Origin: Clostridium sp.
GTDB taxonomy: Bacteria; Cyanobacteriota; Vampirovibrionia; Gastranaerophilales; Gastranaerophilaceae
Length of the DNA stretch: 64,000 bases
Assembly (NCBI GenBank): GCA_018362895.1
Contig: JAHALR010000001.1
Location: 62,001-126,000 of the forward strand
Reading direction: 5' to 3'
Position 1 is the first letter of the stretch; every line of letters starts with the position of its first letter. Shown piece after piece: positions 26,891-36,357 of this stretch. Position numbers and translations under genes: made by a program. Under the pieces are notes generated by a model. That model worked only from the letters and a program-made list of their open reading frames with translations, ran no database searches and had not been told where the DNA came from.

Positions 26891-27943
26891 ATGAAAATAC
26901 AACTAAACAGATATAATTTTTACTATTCAAACAAAACAATAAACAAATCACAAATTCCTTTCGGAATAAGTGCAACAGAAACAGCAAAACTTTCATTTGA
27001 CCTTGACAGGTATGAAAGTTCAATGACTTTTTTCCCTGAATACACAAAGTTTTTTCTTGAAAATATTTCATCAGTCAGAACTAAAGGAACAAAAACCATT
27101 CTTGATGTAGGCTCAAATCAAGGAGAGTTGACTAGAAACATAAGAAAATTCTACCCGCAAATTAAGACAATAAATCTTGATTTGACTAAAGAATTACACA
27201 AAATAGCAAAAGAAAAAGATAAAAATCAGAAACTACACAAAAATGTAAAATATATGACAGGAAATGCAATGAAAATGCCTGTGTTGAACAATTCAATTGA
27301 TGCTATTTTATTTTCAAGAGTAATACACGAAGTATACTCTTATGATAGTGAAGCACTTAATGCAGAAAAATTTTCTATTGACTCAGTAGAAAGAACTTTT
27401 TTAGAGGCCGGTAAAAAATTAAAAAGACACGGACGAATAATAATGAAAGATCCTGCTAAACCTGAAGACTACAACAAACTTGTATCAATATCAGACTTTT
27501 CAGAAAAAGACAAATTTTCCTTCAAAAATCAAGAAGAATTAAAATCTGCTGATGTTACAAAACTAAAAGGAATAAATCTTTTGAAACGGTTCTGTATAGA
27601 ATTTGAACCGGCAGATGGTTATTATATTTTTAATGAAAACTCCTGTATTATGCCTAAATGGCTCGCATCAGAATATATAAGACACAGAAAATTCAACGAT
27701 ACAAAATTGCATTGGGCAGATGAAATTAACGAACAATACGGCATAATGACAAATAAAGAATATAAAAAACTTGCTGAAACTCTAGGATTTAAAATCATAA
27801 AAGCTGAACACAATTTTAAAGAAGACAACAATAATTTTTATGCAATAAATAATGAGTTCAAAATATTTGATATGTCAGGAAAAGAGCTTATTCAATCAGA
27901 AGAATTTCCTGTTGACCAATATTTAGTTCTTGAGAAAAAGTAA
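26891..27943 (+). CDS. SAM-dependent methyltransferase (class I), substrate unknown
   Basis: A 350-residue cytoplasmic protein. T-I-L-D-V-G-S-N-Q-G-E-L-T near residue 75 is motif I of Rossmann methyltransferases; I-N-L-D-L-T is the acidic end of beta-2, M-T-G-N-A-M-K-M-P and D-A-I-L-F-S-R-V-I-H-E are motifs II-III. The first 40 residues are unrelated to the family and include Q-I-P-F-G-I, similar to the F-x-G motif of other proteins in this window. The C-terminal 130 residues are of unknown fold. Its last 52 bases overlap the convergent HD-domain gene. Small-molecule or protein substrate cannot be told. Confidence 0.8.
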   Translation: MKIQLNRYNFYYSNKTINKSQIPFGISATETAKLSFDLDRYESSMTFFPEYTKFFLENISSVRTKGTKTILDVGSNQGELTRNIRKFYPQIKTINLDLTKELHKIAKEKDKNQKLHKNVKYMTGNAMKMPVLNNSIDAILFSRVIHEVYSYDSEALNAEKFSIDSVERTFLEAGKKLKRHGRIIMKDPAKPEDYNKLVSISDFSEKDKFSFKNQEELKSADVTKLKGINLLKRFCIEFEPADGYYIFNENSCIMPKWLASEYIRHRKFNDTKLHWADEINEQYGIMTNKEYKKLAETLGFKIIKAEHNFKEDNNNFYAINNEFKIFDMSGKELIQSEEFPVDQYLVLEKK

Positions 27944-28593
27944 TCTGACCAAGTTTGATTTCCTTGTTCATCAAAAAATTCTCTTAGATATTGAACCATA
28001 AATTCATACCTTTTTTGTGCCATCTCTTTCGCAGTTTGTGTAAATAACATAGATTTTATATTCATCAAAACCTCAATTATATAATTAATTGAAGAATCAT
28101 AACCATTTGGATATTTTCCCTCATAATGAGGCGTTGGAAATCTATCTAAATCAAAAATTTTACGATTTTGCCTTGCACCATAAGCAAAAGAACGAGCTAT
28201 CGCAATTGCACCAATTTGATCCAGCTTGTCAGCATCAAAAACAATTTTTGCTTCCAAAGTTGAAGGCCTGTTGCCTCTTAAGTATTCCTGCATACTTACA
28301 GTTGCAATAATATTGGTGATTTTTTCAATTTTATTGTTTGAAATATCCAGCTCATTCAAAATTTTTTTTGTATTTTGATATTCAAGGTTTTTATTTTTTA
28401 CAAGTTTGGTATCATCAACATCATGGAGAATTGTTGCTAACAATACAATTTCTGAATCAGCTTCGCATTCATTTTTTAATATATCCTGAGCATTTTTATA
28501 TACCCGCAAAACATGTTCAAAATCATGTCCGCAACAAAAACTCTTAAAATAATCTTTTGTAAAATCCAGTGCCTTTTCCAATATTATACTCAT
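27892..28593 (-). CDS. HD-domain phosphohydrolase (YedJ-like)
   Basis: A 233-residue cytoplasmic protein. H-D-F-E-H-V-L-R-V at about 22-30 gives the first conserved His, A-T-I-L-H-D-V-D-D-T-K near 55 the HD pair, and V-F-D-A-D-K-L-D-Q-I-G near 125 the last metal Asp. This order, with the D-A-D-K-L-D motif, fits YedJ/YpgQ type nucleotide phosphohydrolases. Its 3' end overlaps the methyltransferase by 52 bases tail to tail. It ends 9 bases downstream of obgE on the same strand, so it likely shares that transcript. Substrate unknown; a nucleotide is likely. Confidence 0.85.
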   Translation of the reverse strand: MSIILEKALDFTKDYFKSFCCGHDFEHVLRVYKNAQDILKNECEADSEIVLLATILHDVDDTKLVKNKNLEYQNTKKILNELDISNNKIEKITNIIATVSMQEYLRGNRPSTLEAKIVFDADKLDQIGAIAIARSFAYGARQNRKIFDLDRFPTPHYEGKYPNGYDSSINYIIEVLMNIKSMLFTQTAKEMAQKRYEFMVQYLREFFDEQGNQTWSDYFFSRTKYWSTGNSSD

Positions 28594-28601
28594 AAGTCGC
28601 C

Positions 28602-29873
28602 TTAGTCGTAATAATCAAATTCAATATGACCTATTTTTACCACATCGCCTTCTTTGATTCCGGCTTCTTTTAAAGCTTCATAAACATTCATTGACGCAAG
28701 AATATTCTGAAATCTATATAACTGATCAATATTTCTTGTATCAGTAACATTTGCAAGTCTGAGTATTTTCCCTCCCTCAACACAATAAGTATTCTTATCT
28801 AACTTATATATAGAATAGGCACTGTCATCATTGTCAGTAGCAGCCAAATCTTCATCAAGATCAATTTTGAATTCTGGCTTGGGTATCTCATCAACCTTTT
28901 TCATTACAAAGTCCAGAAAAGGTTTTATATTTTGTTTTGTAGCTGCTGAAATAAGAAAAATATCAGAAGTAGCTTCTTTAAACTTGTTGAAATATATTTG
29001 CTGAGTTTTTTCATCAACAGAATCTATTTTATTTAAAGCAAGCACTTGATAAAGCCCTGCAAGACGTTCACTATGCTTTTTCAATTCATTATTAATTTTT
29101 TCGTAGTTTTCAAAAGGATTTTCCTGAGAAATATCAACAACATGAATTAAAAAACGGCATCTTTCTACATGTCTTAAAAACTCATGCCCAAGCCCAATCC
29201 CCTCACTCGCACCTTCAATAAGACCGGGAATATCAGCAACAACAAAACCATCACCTGAAGGCTTTTTCACTACACCCAAATGAGGAACAAGTGTTGTAAA
29301 AGGATAATCTGCAATTTTGGGTTTTGCCTCGCTTATAACACTTATTAAAGTAGATTTACCTGCATTAGGCATTCCAAGAAGCCCAACGTCAGCAATTAAT
29401 TTTAACTCAAGTTCAAGCTCTCTTTCAATGCCCGGCTCTCCCGGTTCACAAAATTGCGGTGCTCTTTTTTGAGCAGTTGCAAATCTACAATTACCACGAC
29501 CGCCTCTTCCACCTTTTGCAACAAGAACTTTTGCATCAGGTTCTGTTAAGTCTGCAATAATTTTGTCATTTTCAGGATCTTTTACAACTGTACCCAAAGG
29601 TACTTTTATATACAAATCTTTTCCGCCATGACCATGCTGTGACTTTGGACGCCCGTTTTCGCCATTCTCTGCCTTAAAAATTGACTTATATTTAAAATCC
29701 ATCAGTGTTGTCATACTTTCATCAGCAATAAAATATACGTCACCGCCTCTTCCACCATCACCACCGGCAGGTCCGCCTTTGTCAACATACTTTTCTCTTC
29801 TCCAGGCAACCGCACCGTTACCGCCTTTGCCTGAAAGAATTTTTATTTTTGCTTTATCAAGAAACATAGCCAT
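28602..29873 (-). CDS. obgE: GTPase ObgE/CgtA
   Basis: A 423-residue essential ribosome-assembly GTPase. Obg fold at 1-158 with glycine-rich G-G-P-A-G-G-D-G-G-R-G-G; G domain with Walker A G-M-P-N-A-G-K-S-T-L near 168, D-I-P-G-L-I-E-G-A (switch/G3), L-N-K-I-D (G4) and S-A-A-T (G5); C-terminal OCT domain from about 345 (Y-C-V-E-G-G-K). Binds 50S precursors and links growth to stress. ATG at 29873 lacks a strong site; the second Met two codons on is an alternative. First gene of obgE-HD hydrolase. Confidence 0.95.
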   Translation of the reverse strand: MAMFLDKAKIKILSGKGGNGAVAWRREKYVDKGGPAGGDGGRGGDVYFIADESMTTLMDFKYKSIFKAENGENGRPKSQHGHGGKDLYIKVPLGTVVKDPENDKIIADLTEPDAKVLVAKGGRGGRGNCRFATAQKRAPQFCEPGEPGIERELELELKLIADVGLLGMPNAGKSTLISVISEAKPKIADYPFTTLVPHLGVVKKPSGDGFVVADIPGLIEGASEGIGLGHEFLRHVERCRFLIHVVDISQENPFENYEKINNELKKHSERLAGLYQVLALNKIDSVDEKTQQIYFNKFKEATSDIFLISAATKQNIKPFLDFVMKKVDEIPKPEFKIDLDEDLAATDNDDSAYSIYKLDKNTYCVEGGKILRLANVTDTRNIDQLYRFQNILASMNVYEALKEAGIKEGDVVKIGHIEFDYYD

Positions 29874-29907
29874 AATATTAGACTAACATAAACATAAAAT
29901 GACAGAA

Positions 29908-30294
29908 TTAATCAATATAGAAGAAATCATCATTTTCATCCTTGTAATCCTCCCACAAAGGAATTTTTTGTTCTAAAAGTGAATTTTTCTTTTTATCCTT
30001 ATTTTCTTCTTTATTGTCCTCTTTAAGTTTGTCTTTTTTATTCTTTTTAATAAGATTAGCAACATTCATCATTGCGAGAGAATTCAAAGTTGCATTCAAT
30101 TGTGCACTTCTATCAACAAATTGTGATTCATTAAAAGTCTGACCTTCTTCTTGAATCTCACCTTGCTGGAAATACTCCATACCCGGACTCTGACGATCAT
30201 CAGCAGTTTTTGCCGCAGTGCCTGATATGTCGCCGCTTTTAAAATTAAAGCTGCCACCGATTCCGAAAAATCCTGCTGAGCGATTATCTACCAC
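29908..30294 (-). CDS. Hypothetical protein, charged C-terminus
   Basis: About 128 residues, no membrane segment. N-terminus S-A-G-F-F-G-I-G-G-S-F-N-F-K-S-G is glycine/phenylalanine rich; the middle is Q/E rich, and residues 90-115 are a run of Lys, Asp and Glu likely to be disordered or helical; the end is acidic and aromatic (D-D-F-F-Y-I-D). No family recognised. The frame is open to GTG 30339, but GTG 30294 has AGGAG eight bases upstream, and a TATAAT box near 30352-30357 would start transcription just upstream. Probably real because of the good site and its own promoter; function unknown. Confidence 0.55.
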   Translation of the reverse strand: MVDNRSAGFFGIGGSFNFKSGDISGTAAKTADDRQSPGMEYFQQGEIQEEGQTFNESQFVDRSAQLNATLNSLAMMNVANLIKKNKKDKLKEDNKEENKDKKKNSLLEQKIPLWEDYKDENDDFFYID

Positions 30295-30467
30295 CTTGGG
30301 CTCTCCTGTGTTTTCTCTCTTATTTATAATGGGACACACTAAATCCCTGATATTATAGTAAACCCCCGCATATTTTTTTTTGCTAGGCTTCTGACGTTAT
30401 TTTAGATTATATTAACAATTATTTACATCCGCTTAATGATGTAGTATCGGTTAAAAACTAATGCTAA

Positions 30468-30734
30468 TTATAACCCCAGAATAAGAAGCATTCTTACAAC
30501 AGCAAATTGAACAAATTGAAGAAAAAGCAGTGCAATTATCGGAGAAAAATCCAATCCGCCCAATGCTGGTATAATCCTTCTAAAAGGTTCAAGCACAATA
30601 TCAGAAACAACAGCCAAAAACCTAAATGGCTGAGAATACCAGTTAATTGAAGGAATCCAGGTGAGAAATATTCTGACAACAATAACCCAAAAATATAAAT
30701 TAAATAAATTATTTACTATCTCTGCTATGCTCAA
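30468..30734 (-). CDS. yggT: YggT-family membrane protein
   Basis: An 88-residue protein with two membrane helices: one at 5-25 and one at 62-86, separated by N-W-Y-S-Q-P-F-R-F-L and V-L-E-P-F-R-R-I-I-P, the YggT signature. Cyanobacterial and plastid relatives (YlmG/Ycf19) take part in cell or nucleoid division and osmotic tolerance. The TTG start is supported by GGGAG seven bases upstream. It follows mtnP by 25 bases on the same strand and may be co-transcribed. Confidence 0.9.
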   Translation of the reverse strand: MSIAEIVNNLFNLYFWVIVVRIFLTWIPSINWYSQPFRFLAVVSDIVLEPFRRIIPALGGLDFSPIIALLFLQFVQFAVVRMLLILGL

Positions 30735-30759
30735 AATATTTCTCCCTTACCTTATTTTT

Positions 30760-31566
30760 TTAAACTCTAGAACCAGCGATGGTTTTTTCACACTCACATT
30801 TTTCTCTTTCTTGAGGAAGTTTCTCAATCAAATTGAAAAGTAATGCTTTAAGCTTTTCATTATTATCATTAAATACTTTAATAACTTCGGCATGTTGAAC
30901 AGGAGGAACCTCACCAACCAGACCGGCATCATAATCTGTAATCAATGAAATATTTAAAGGACACATATCCATTTCTTTTACAAGATATGCTTCTGGGAAC
31001 TGAGTCATATTAATAACTTCCCAGCCTTGAGAGGTAAAGAATTTTGATTCTGATTTTGTAGAAAATCTCGGTCCATTTATTACAACAACAGTACCTGTTT
31101 CATGAACAGTAATTCCCAATTCTTTAGCAGTTTCAACAGCCAGCTGTCTCATTTCAGGACAATAAGGATTAGCCGCACTCACATGAGTAACAATAGGTCC
31201 GTCAAAGAATGTCGATTTTCTGCCATCCGTCCAATCAACAAACTGATCACAAATAACAAAATGACCCGGTGCAACATGTTTTTGTAAACTGCCTGCCGCA
31301 CACGGTGATATAACTCTCTTACAACCTATGGACTTCATAGCCCAGACATTCGCTCTGTAATTAATCAAATGAGGAGGTAAAGTATGATTTCTGCCATGTC
31401 TTGGCATAAAAGCAACTTTATGTTTCCCAATTTCACCAATAAAGACACTGTCTGAAGGTGCACCGTACGGTGTTTCGATTCTTACTTCTTCAATATTATC
31501 TAAAAATTTGTAAAAACCTGAACCGCCGAATACACCTATATCCGCTAATTTCTTTTTATTTTCCAT
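30760..31566 (-). CDS. mtnP: S-methyl-5'-thioadenosine phosphorylase
   Basis: A 268-residue purine-nucleoside-phosphorylase-fold enzyme that splits methylthioadenosine into adenine and methylthioribose-1-phosphate. G-V-F-G-G-S-G-F-Y near residue 12, R-H-G-R-N-H-T-L-P-P-H near 58 (phosphate site), N-Y-R-A-N-V-W-A-M, I-N-G-P-R-F-S-T-K-S-E and D-Y-D-A-G in the C-terminal part are family motifs. The substrate is the by-product of spermidine synthesis, which starts with speD 6 kb away. GGGGAGAAGAG lies just before the ATG. Length is standard. Confidence 0.94.
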   Translation of the reverse strand: MENKKKLADIGVFGGSGFYKFLDNIEEVRIETPYGAPSDSVFIGEIGKHKVAFMPRHGRNHTLPPHLINYRANVWAMKSIGCKRVISPCAAGSLQKHVAPGHFVICDQFVDWTDGRKSTFFDGPIVTHVSAANPYCPEMRQLAVETAKELGITVHETGTVVVINGPRFSTKSESKFFTSQGWEVINMTQFPEAYLVKEMDMCPLNISLITDYDAGLVGEVPPVQHAEVIKVFNDNNEKLKALLFNLIEKLPQEREKCECEKTIAGSRV

Positions 31567-31591
31567 CTCTTCTCCCCATTATTAATGTATA

Positions 31592-32344
31592 TTACTTCTT
31601 GTCATTTAGTTGTGTTTGATTTTGCATCCATTCAAATGCTTTATCCTGATTTCTTGTGTTACAATCACCGCCGTTTGAATTACAAGCAGCTTTACTAGGT
31701 ACGGTCATTTTTCCATCCTTATATATGTGAATTACATAAGCATTATCAGAACCAGTACCTTCACAATTTGGATCAATTACAGGATTATTAAAGCCTTTGT
31801 CATCTACACCTTGAAAATTGTTCAAACAAACACCGGTAGAAAGTCTCATATTAACACCACCTACTTTTTTTCCATTGATTGTAATGCCGTTATTATTCTC
31901 ACAATTAATGCCGCCAATTGTATTTAGCTGATCTGCAATAAAATAACAAATAGCATTATCTTGGGTTAAAGCAGTACCCTTTCCAGTTTGAGAATCCAAA
32001 CCTTTTGTTTGTTCTTTTCCATTATCGTCAATATATGTAACCTTAGCTGTTTCATAAGGTTTATATCTAAAATCAATGTGAATACTATCCGGAGTCATTT
32101 CAGCAAGCTCTTCATCAGTATAGAAGCTCTGATCATATTTCTTAGGATCATTAATTACATCAGCAATTACAGATTCTAAAGCATGATATGTTTTTATAAA
32201 CTGGATTTTATCCTTATCAGGATTAACACGATTTATAGCTCTGAGCATGAGCGCCATTACAACACCTATGATTGTAATAGTAATAAGAGTTTCTGCAAGA
32301 GTAAATCCTCGTTTTTGAGTATCATTTTTTCGCATATTATTCAT
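31592..32344 (-). CDS. Prepilin-like protein with type IV methylation motif
   Basis: A 250-residue pseudopilin-like protein. After a 12-residue basic leader comes G-F-T-L-A-E-T-L-I-T-I-T-I-I-G-V, the prepilin peptidase site (cleavage after Gly, Glu at +5) and the membrane/assembly helix. The remainder is a secreted globular domain with Cys residues at about 155, 169, 191, 207, 237 and 246, likely disulfides. AGGAG lies seven bases upstream of the ATG. Would be processed by PilD and assembled by a type IV pilus or type II secretion machine, none of whose core genes is intact in this window. A second protein of this type is at 62762. Minor pilin versus secretion pseudopilin cannot be told. Confidence 0.85.
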   Translation of the reverse strand: MNNMRKNDTQKRGFTLAETLITITIIGVVMALMLRAINRVNPDKDKIQFIKTYHALESVIADVINDPKKYDQSFYTDEELAEMTPDSIHIDFRYKPYETAKVTYIDDNGKEQTKGLDSQTGKGTALTQDNAICYFIADQLNTIGGINCENNNGITINGKKVGGVNMRLSTGVCLNNFQGVDDKGFNNPVIDPNCEGTGSDNAYVIHIYKDGKMTVPSKAACNSNGGDCNTRNQDKAFEWMQNQTQLNDKK

Positions 32345-32489
32345 TCATAAGCTCCTATCTTTTTTAATGATTATATTCTATATTCCACTAAAATGCAAAA
32401 ATTATTCTTCAAATATACAAGAAAACAGGCAATTTTTTGTACACATTTGTTTTTATATATATAGGTAGTAAAGTACAGGTAAATTAATT

Positions 32490-32753
32490 ATGGTTAATGG
32501 CATCCCACCATCAATGGTTCCTTATCGTTCTTATCAGGACTATCAAGGCTATCCTGCTAATGCAGTAGGAGCAACTCAAATGACAAAAGATATAGCAAGT
32601 TATTGTTATGACACACAAAAAGCAAATATATCAAAAACATACAGCTATTTGACATCAGACACAACCCCCAGCTATACTTGGCCGATTATAGGCGTTGTTG
32701 TTTCTGCATTATCTCTGCTTACAGTTGCAGCCATAAAAAAAGGAAGACCCTAA
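32490..32753 (+). CDS. Small protein with one C-terminal membrane segment
   Basis: An 87-residue protein. The first 60 residues are rich in Tyr, Ser, Gln and Pro (R-S-Y-Q-D-Y-Q-G-Y); residues 63-82 form one hydrophobic helix (W-P-I-I-G-V-V-V-S-A-L-S) followed by K-K-G-R-P. The anchor and basic end resemble those inside the low-complexity protein at 38192 (P-T-I-L-G-I-V-G-T-A-L...K-G-R-G-R-K). AGGT precedes the ATG. No known family; a tail-anchored protein by its layout. Its stop lies six bases from the convergent Fe-S protein gene. Confidence 0.6.
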   Translation: MVNGIPPSMVPYRSYQDYQGYPANAVGATQMTKDIASYCYDTQKANISKTYSYLTSDTTPSYTWPIIGVVVSALSLLTVAAIKKGRP

Positions 32754-32759
32754 GTAATC

Positions 32760-33980
32760 TTAACAGCAATATTTTGCAAGAAATACAAAAAGATTCATAA
32801 CCTCAGGAAGTTTTTCATAAGAACTTTTTGATGAAGAAAGTTCAATCAATCCCTGGCGTAAACCTAACATACAGGCGGGACATGTTGTTAGTATAATATC
32901 AGCTTTAGTATCAACAAAGCTCTTCGCTTTTTTACGTGAAATTTCCCTTGAAATTTCGCCATTTTGTAATGCAAATTTTCCTGAAAATCCACAGCATTTA
33001 TCATAATCAGCAGCCTCTACATAGTGCACATTCTCTATATTTTTAATAATTTTCACCACATCACTATCTTCATGACAAGGCATATGAAATGTAATATTCA
33101 TATGTTTTTTAGACACAAATTTCATAGAGTTTATAAGTTGGATAACACTTATTGTTTTTTGAGCAAGCATTGAAGCTTCTTCTGAACCAACAAAAAGTTT
33201 GTAGTCTTTAAGAACAGAATTGCAGGAAGCACAATCTGTTAAAAGATAATCATAGTCATCAGCGAGCAAGGCAAGATTTTTTTGAGCAAGAGATATAAAT
33301 TTATCAATCATTCCATCATTTAAATAGCTCACACCGCAGCATTCAAAATCTTTTTCTATCAATTCAATGTCTGAAGAATCAAGTATAAATCTGACAGCAT
33401 CTGCTGTTTCAGAATTTAAAAATTGATTGAAACACCCCTTAAAATAAACAGCCTTTTTTGTTTTCAAAATACTTCTATTTCTATTTTTTAAAGCAAAGTT
33501 TTTTCTTGAAAAAGAATCAGCAAGAACAATACGTTTGCCTAAAATACCAAACTTCAAAATCAATTTTTGAAACATTTCTGTTAAGTTGTAAAAATGTGTA
33601 TATCTTGAAAATTTACAGAACAAACCGCCAATAAACATCACAAATTTAAAAAGAAAATAAGAACACAACAACCTATCAATAAAACTCAATTTGTTAGTTT
33701 TATAATATTCTTGTTTTGCAGCAATAAAAATTTTTACAACATCTATTGCACTTGGGCAGAATTTTTTGCAAGCATTACAGCCGGTACACAAATCAAGATA
33801 CGATTTGATTTTTCTATTAAAAGATAAATCACCGCGTAAAATTCCATTTAACATATTAAATTTTGCCCTGGAAACCCCACATTCATTTAAAGTTGATTTA
33901 TAAACAGGACAAACCGACTGGCATAAACCGCATCTTGAACATTTATAAATATCTTCTTTAAAATCGTTAAATCTTTTCAT
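32760..33980 (-). CDS. Fe-S protein of the GlcF/LutA type (two 4Fe-4S, two CCG domains)
   Basis: A 406-residue protein. C-x2-C-x2-C-x3-C-P occurs twice (Cys 14, 17, 20, 24 and 65, 68, 71, 75) for two [4Fe-4S] clusters; then two cysteine-rich CCG domains: one with G-C-F-N near 182 and E-C-C-G near 218, one with C-H near 302 and K-C-C-G-F-S-G near 335 and C-P-A-C at the end. This is the electron-transfer subunit plan of glycolate or lactate oxidase complexes (GlcF, LutA, GlpC). No flavoprotein partner (GlcD/GlcE, LutB) is adjacent; the neighbours are two divergent dehydrogenases. Substrate therefore unknown. The leader lacks a ribosome binding site; TATAAT lies nine bases before the ATG. Confidence 0.88.
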   Translation of the reverse strand: MKRFNDFKEDIYKCSRCGLCQSVCPVYKSTLNECGVSRAKFNMLNGILRGDLSFNRKIKSYLDLCTGCNACKKFCPSAIDVVKIFIAAKQEYYKTNKLSFIDRLLCSYFLFKFVMFIGGLFCKFSRYTHFYNLTEMFQKLILKFGILGKRIVLADSFSRKNFALKNRNRSILKTKKAVYFKGCFNQFLNSETADAVRFILDSSDIELIEKDFECCGVSYLNDGMIDKFISLAQKNLALLADDYDYLLTDCASCNSVLKDYKLFVGSEEASMLAQKTISVIQLINSMKFVSKKHMNITFHMPCHEDSDVVKIIKNIENVHYVEAADYDKCCGFSGKFALQNGEISREISRKKAKSFVDTKADIILTTCPACMLGLRQGLIELSSSKSSYEKLPEVMNLFVFLAKYCC

Positions 33981-34072
33981 AATAATATTATTATATTCAC
34001 AAAGATTTATTTAGTGATAAAATTTTATATGGATTAAAAAGGTTATAAGACACAGGGATAGATATATCAAAT

Positions 34073-35110
34073 ATGAGAACAGCGGTTGCGGAAAATCAAA
34101 AGATTTCAATACAAGACAGACCTGCACCAAAACTAAGCGATTATAATAACGAAGGTGCAATTGTAAAAGTTTTGGGCTGCGGACTATGCGGCTCTGACAT
34201 AGTTAAATTTATTCATGATGGCTCGGAAAAAGTCCTTGGACACGAAGTTGTAGGAGAAATAATAGAAATTAAACCGGCATTTTTGTCAAAATTCAAGCCG
34301 GGTGACAAAGTTGTTCTCGGACATCATGTACCTTGTATGAAATGCGAATATTGTGAAAACAAAAACTACTCTATGTGCCGTCAGTTCAAAGAAACAAATA
34401 TCAGACCCGGTGGGTTTGCTGAATATATTTACGTTTCACCGCTTCATTTAAAAAATACCGTATTCAAAGTACCTAAAAATCTTGATGACATGGAAATTTC
34501 CTTTATGGAGCCTCTGGCATGCTGTATAAGAGCAGTAGAAAGAGCAGAAGTAAAAAAAGGTACGACTTCACTTGTAATAGGGTTAGGTTCAATAGGTCTA
34601 TTAATGGGACAAGCCGTAAAAGCCTACAAAGGCGATGTTATAGGATGTGATTTAATTGAAGAAAGAGTAGCATTAGCTAACAATTTGAACTTTGATGCAT
34701 CAATTAAATTTGAAGACAATGAAACAACCTCTGAAAAAATAAAAGAAATGACTTGCGGATATGGAGCAGACATTGTTTTTATGACTTCAGGATCTGACAA
34801 AACCATTGAATATGCCCTAAAATCAGTAAGAGATGGAGGCACAATTTTAATATTTTCATCCGTACCAAGTGACACAGCCGGATATACAAACAATGATATT
34901 TATTATAGAGAGCTTAAAATATTAGGAAGCTACTCACCCTCTCCTATGGATTTAAAACTTGCGCACAAGCTTCTTTCCAAAAAGAAAGTTATTGTAAAAT
35001 ATTTATCAACAAGTTATGCTCTTGAAGAACTGGGTGATGCTATTCAAGACACTATCTCAAATAAAACACTAAAAGCGTATATAAAAATAGATAAAGATAA
35101 TAAAGACTAA
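34073..35110 (+). CDS. Zinc-dependent medium-chain dehydrogenase 1
   Basis: A 345-residue MDR enzyme. G-C-G-L-C-G-S-D near 41 gives the catalytic zinc Cys, L-G-H-E-V-V-G-E near 62 the His and Glu; C-x2-C-x2-C-x7-C at about 91-105 binds the structural zinc; the Rossmann motif G-L-G-S-I-G-L-L-M near 170 binds NAD(P). Relatives oxidise polyols, threonine or alcohols. No residue seen fixes the substrate. It is followed after five bases by a second MDR gene; the identity between the two is low, so this is not a recent duplication. Divergent from the Fe-S protein gene, which may take electrons from the same pathway. Confidence 0.9.
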   Translation: MRTAVAENQKISIQDRPAPKLSDYNNEGAIVKVLGCGLCGSDIVKFIHDGSEKVLGHEVVGEIIEIKPAFLSKFKPGDKVVLGHHVPCMKCEYCENKNYSMCRQFKETNIRPGGFAEYIYVSPLHLKNTVFKVPKNLDDMEISFMEPLACCIRAVERAEVKKGTTSLVIGLGSIGLLMGQAVKAYKGDVIGCDLIEERVALANNLNFDASIKFEDNETTSEKIKEMTCGYGADIVFMTSGSDKTIEYALKSVRDGGTILIFSSVPSDTAGYTNNDIYYRELKILGSYSPSPMDLKLAHKLLSKKKVIVKYLSTSYALEELGDAIQDTISNKTLKAYIKIDKDNKD

Positions 35111-35115
35111 TAAAA

Positions 35116-36153
35116 ATGAAAATGAAAGCTATAAGATACTATGCGCCCAGAGACATCAGATATGAGCAAGTGGATGTCAAAGAGCCAAACGAAAATGAAG
35201 TTCTTGTAAAAATACAAGCGGCTTTGACATGCGGAACCGATGTAAAAACATATAGAAGAGGACATCCTGTATTAATAAAAAAAACACCTTCGGGTTTCGG
35301 ACATGAATTTGCAGGCATCATTGAAAAGGTTGGCAAAAATGTAATAGATTTTAAAGTTGGTGATCGTGTTGTTGCTGCAAATTCTGCACCTTGCGGAAAA
35401 TGTTTTTACTGTCTAAAAAAACAATACAATTTATGTGAAAACCTGGATTTGTTAAACGGAGCTTATGCGGAATACATAACAATTCCTCAAAGAATTGTTG
35501 AAAAAAATTTGTTGAAAATACCAACCGGCCTAAGCTTTGAAAAAGCAGCATTTTCGGAACCGCTTGCAAATGTTGTCCATGGTGTTGAAAGAACAAATAT
35601 ACAGCCAGGAGATATTGTGGGAATTGTAGGCATCGGGCCAATAGGATTAATGTTTGCACGCCTAGCTAAATTAAAAGGAGCAAAAGTAATAGCTGCGGGA
35701 AGAAACCCATTGAAATTAAAACTTGCTGAAGATTTTGCACATGCAGATGAAATCATTGATTTAAAAAAATACCAGCATCCTGAAAAAATATTCAAATCCT
35801 TTACAGATGGAGGAAGAGGGCTGGATGTAGCAGTTGAATGTGTAGGTTTACCCGAAATATGGGAAAAAATGTTCGAACTAGTAAGAAAAGGTGGAAAGGT
35901 GCACCTTTTTGGCGGATGCAAATCAGGCACCAAAGTTTCACTTGACACAAAGCTTCTTCATTATGATGAAATTCAGATTCTGAGTGTTTTTCATCATACT
36001 CCTCAATATTTTAGACAAGCACTTGATTTAATAGCAGACGGGCATGTAGATGTAACAAAACTTATTACAAAAAAAATGCCGCTTTCTGAAGCAAAAGAAG
36101 CTATTGAAGCACATGAACGAGGCGAAGCTATAAAAGTTCTTCTAACTCCATAG
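35116..36153 (+). CDS. Zinc-dependent medium-chain dehydrogenase 2
   Basis: A 345-residue MDR enzyme in an operon with the preceding one. L-T-C-G-T-D-V-K-T-Y near 38 (catalytic Cys), F-G-H-E-F-A-G-I near 60 (His, Glu), structural zinc C-x2-C-x2-C-x7-C at about 90-104, Rossmann motif G-I-V-G-I-G-P-I-G-L-M-F near 168. A GH-E-F with T-Y-R-R-G-H is like sorbitol or L-idonate type dehydrogenases. Two ATGs six bases apart; either may be used. Two dehydrogenases of equal length in one operon suggest consecutive steps on the same polyol or sugar derivative; this is inference from context. Confidence 0.9.
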   Translation: MKMKAIRYYAPRDIRYEQVDVKEPNENEVLVKIQAALTCGTDVKTYRRGHPVLIKKTPSGFGHEFAGIIEKVGKNVIDFKVGDRVVAANSAPCGKCFYCLKKQYNLCENLDLLNGAYAEYITIPQRIVEKNLLKIPTGLSFEKAAFSEPLANVVHGVERTNIQPGDIVGIVGIGPIGLMFARLAKLKGAKVIAAGRNPLKLKLAEDFAHADEIIDLKKYQHPEKIFKSFTDGGRGLDVAVECVGLPEIWEKMFELVRKGGKVHLFGGCKSGTKVSLDTKLLHYDEIQILSVFHHTPQYFRQALDLIADGHVDVTKLITKKMPLSEAKEAIEAHERGEAIKVLLTP

Positions 36154-36357
36154 TGAAAATGTTTAAGGAATGTTAAGAAGAATATAATTGTGCAAAATAC
36201 ACCAATAAAGCATACTTTCAGCCCTGTTTCTCTTTCTAATCATGAAAAAGATGTATTGAATTGTAAATTTAATATGCTAGTATAACAAAAGATAAGATTT
36301 TTGAACTTCTAAATAATGTAAGTTAAAAGTTGTTCGAAAGACTTGTGAAAGAGGAAT

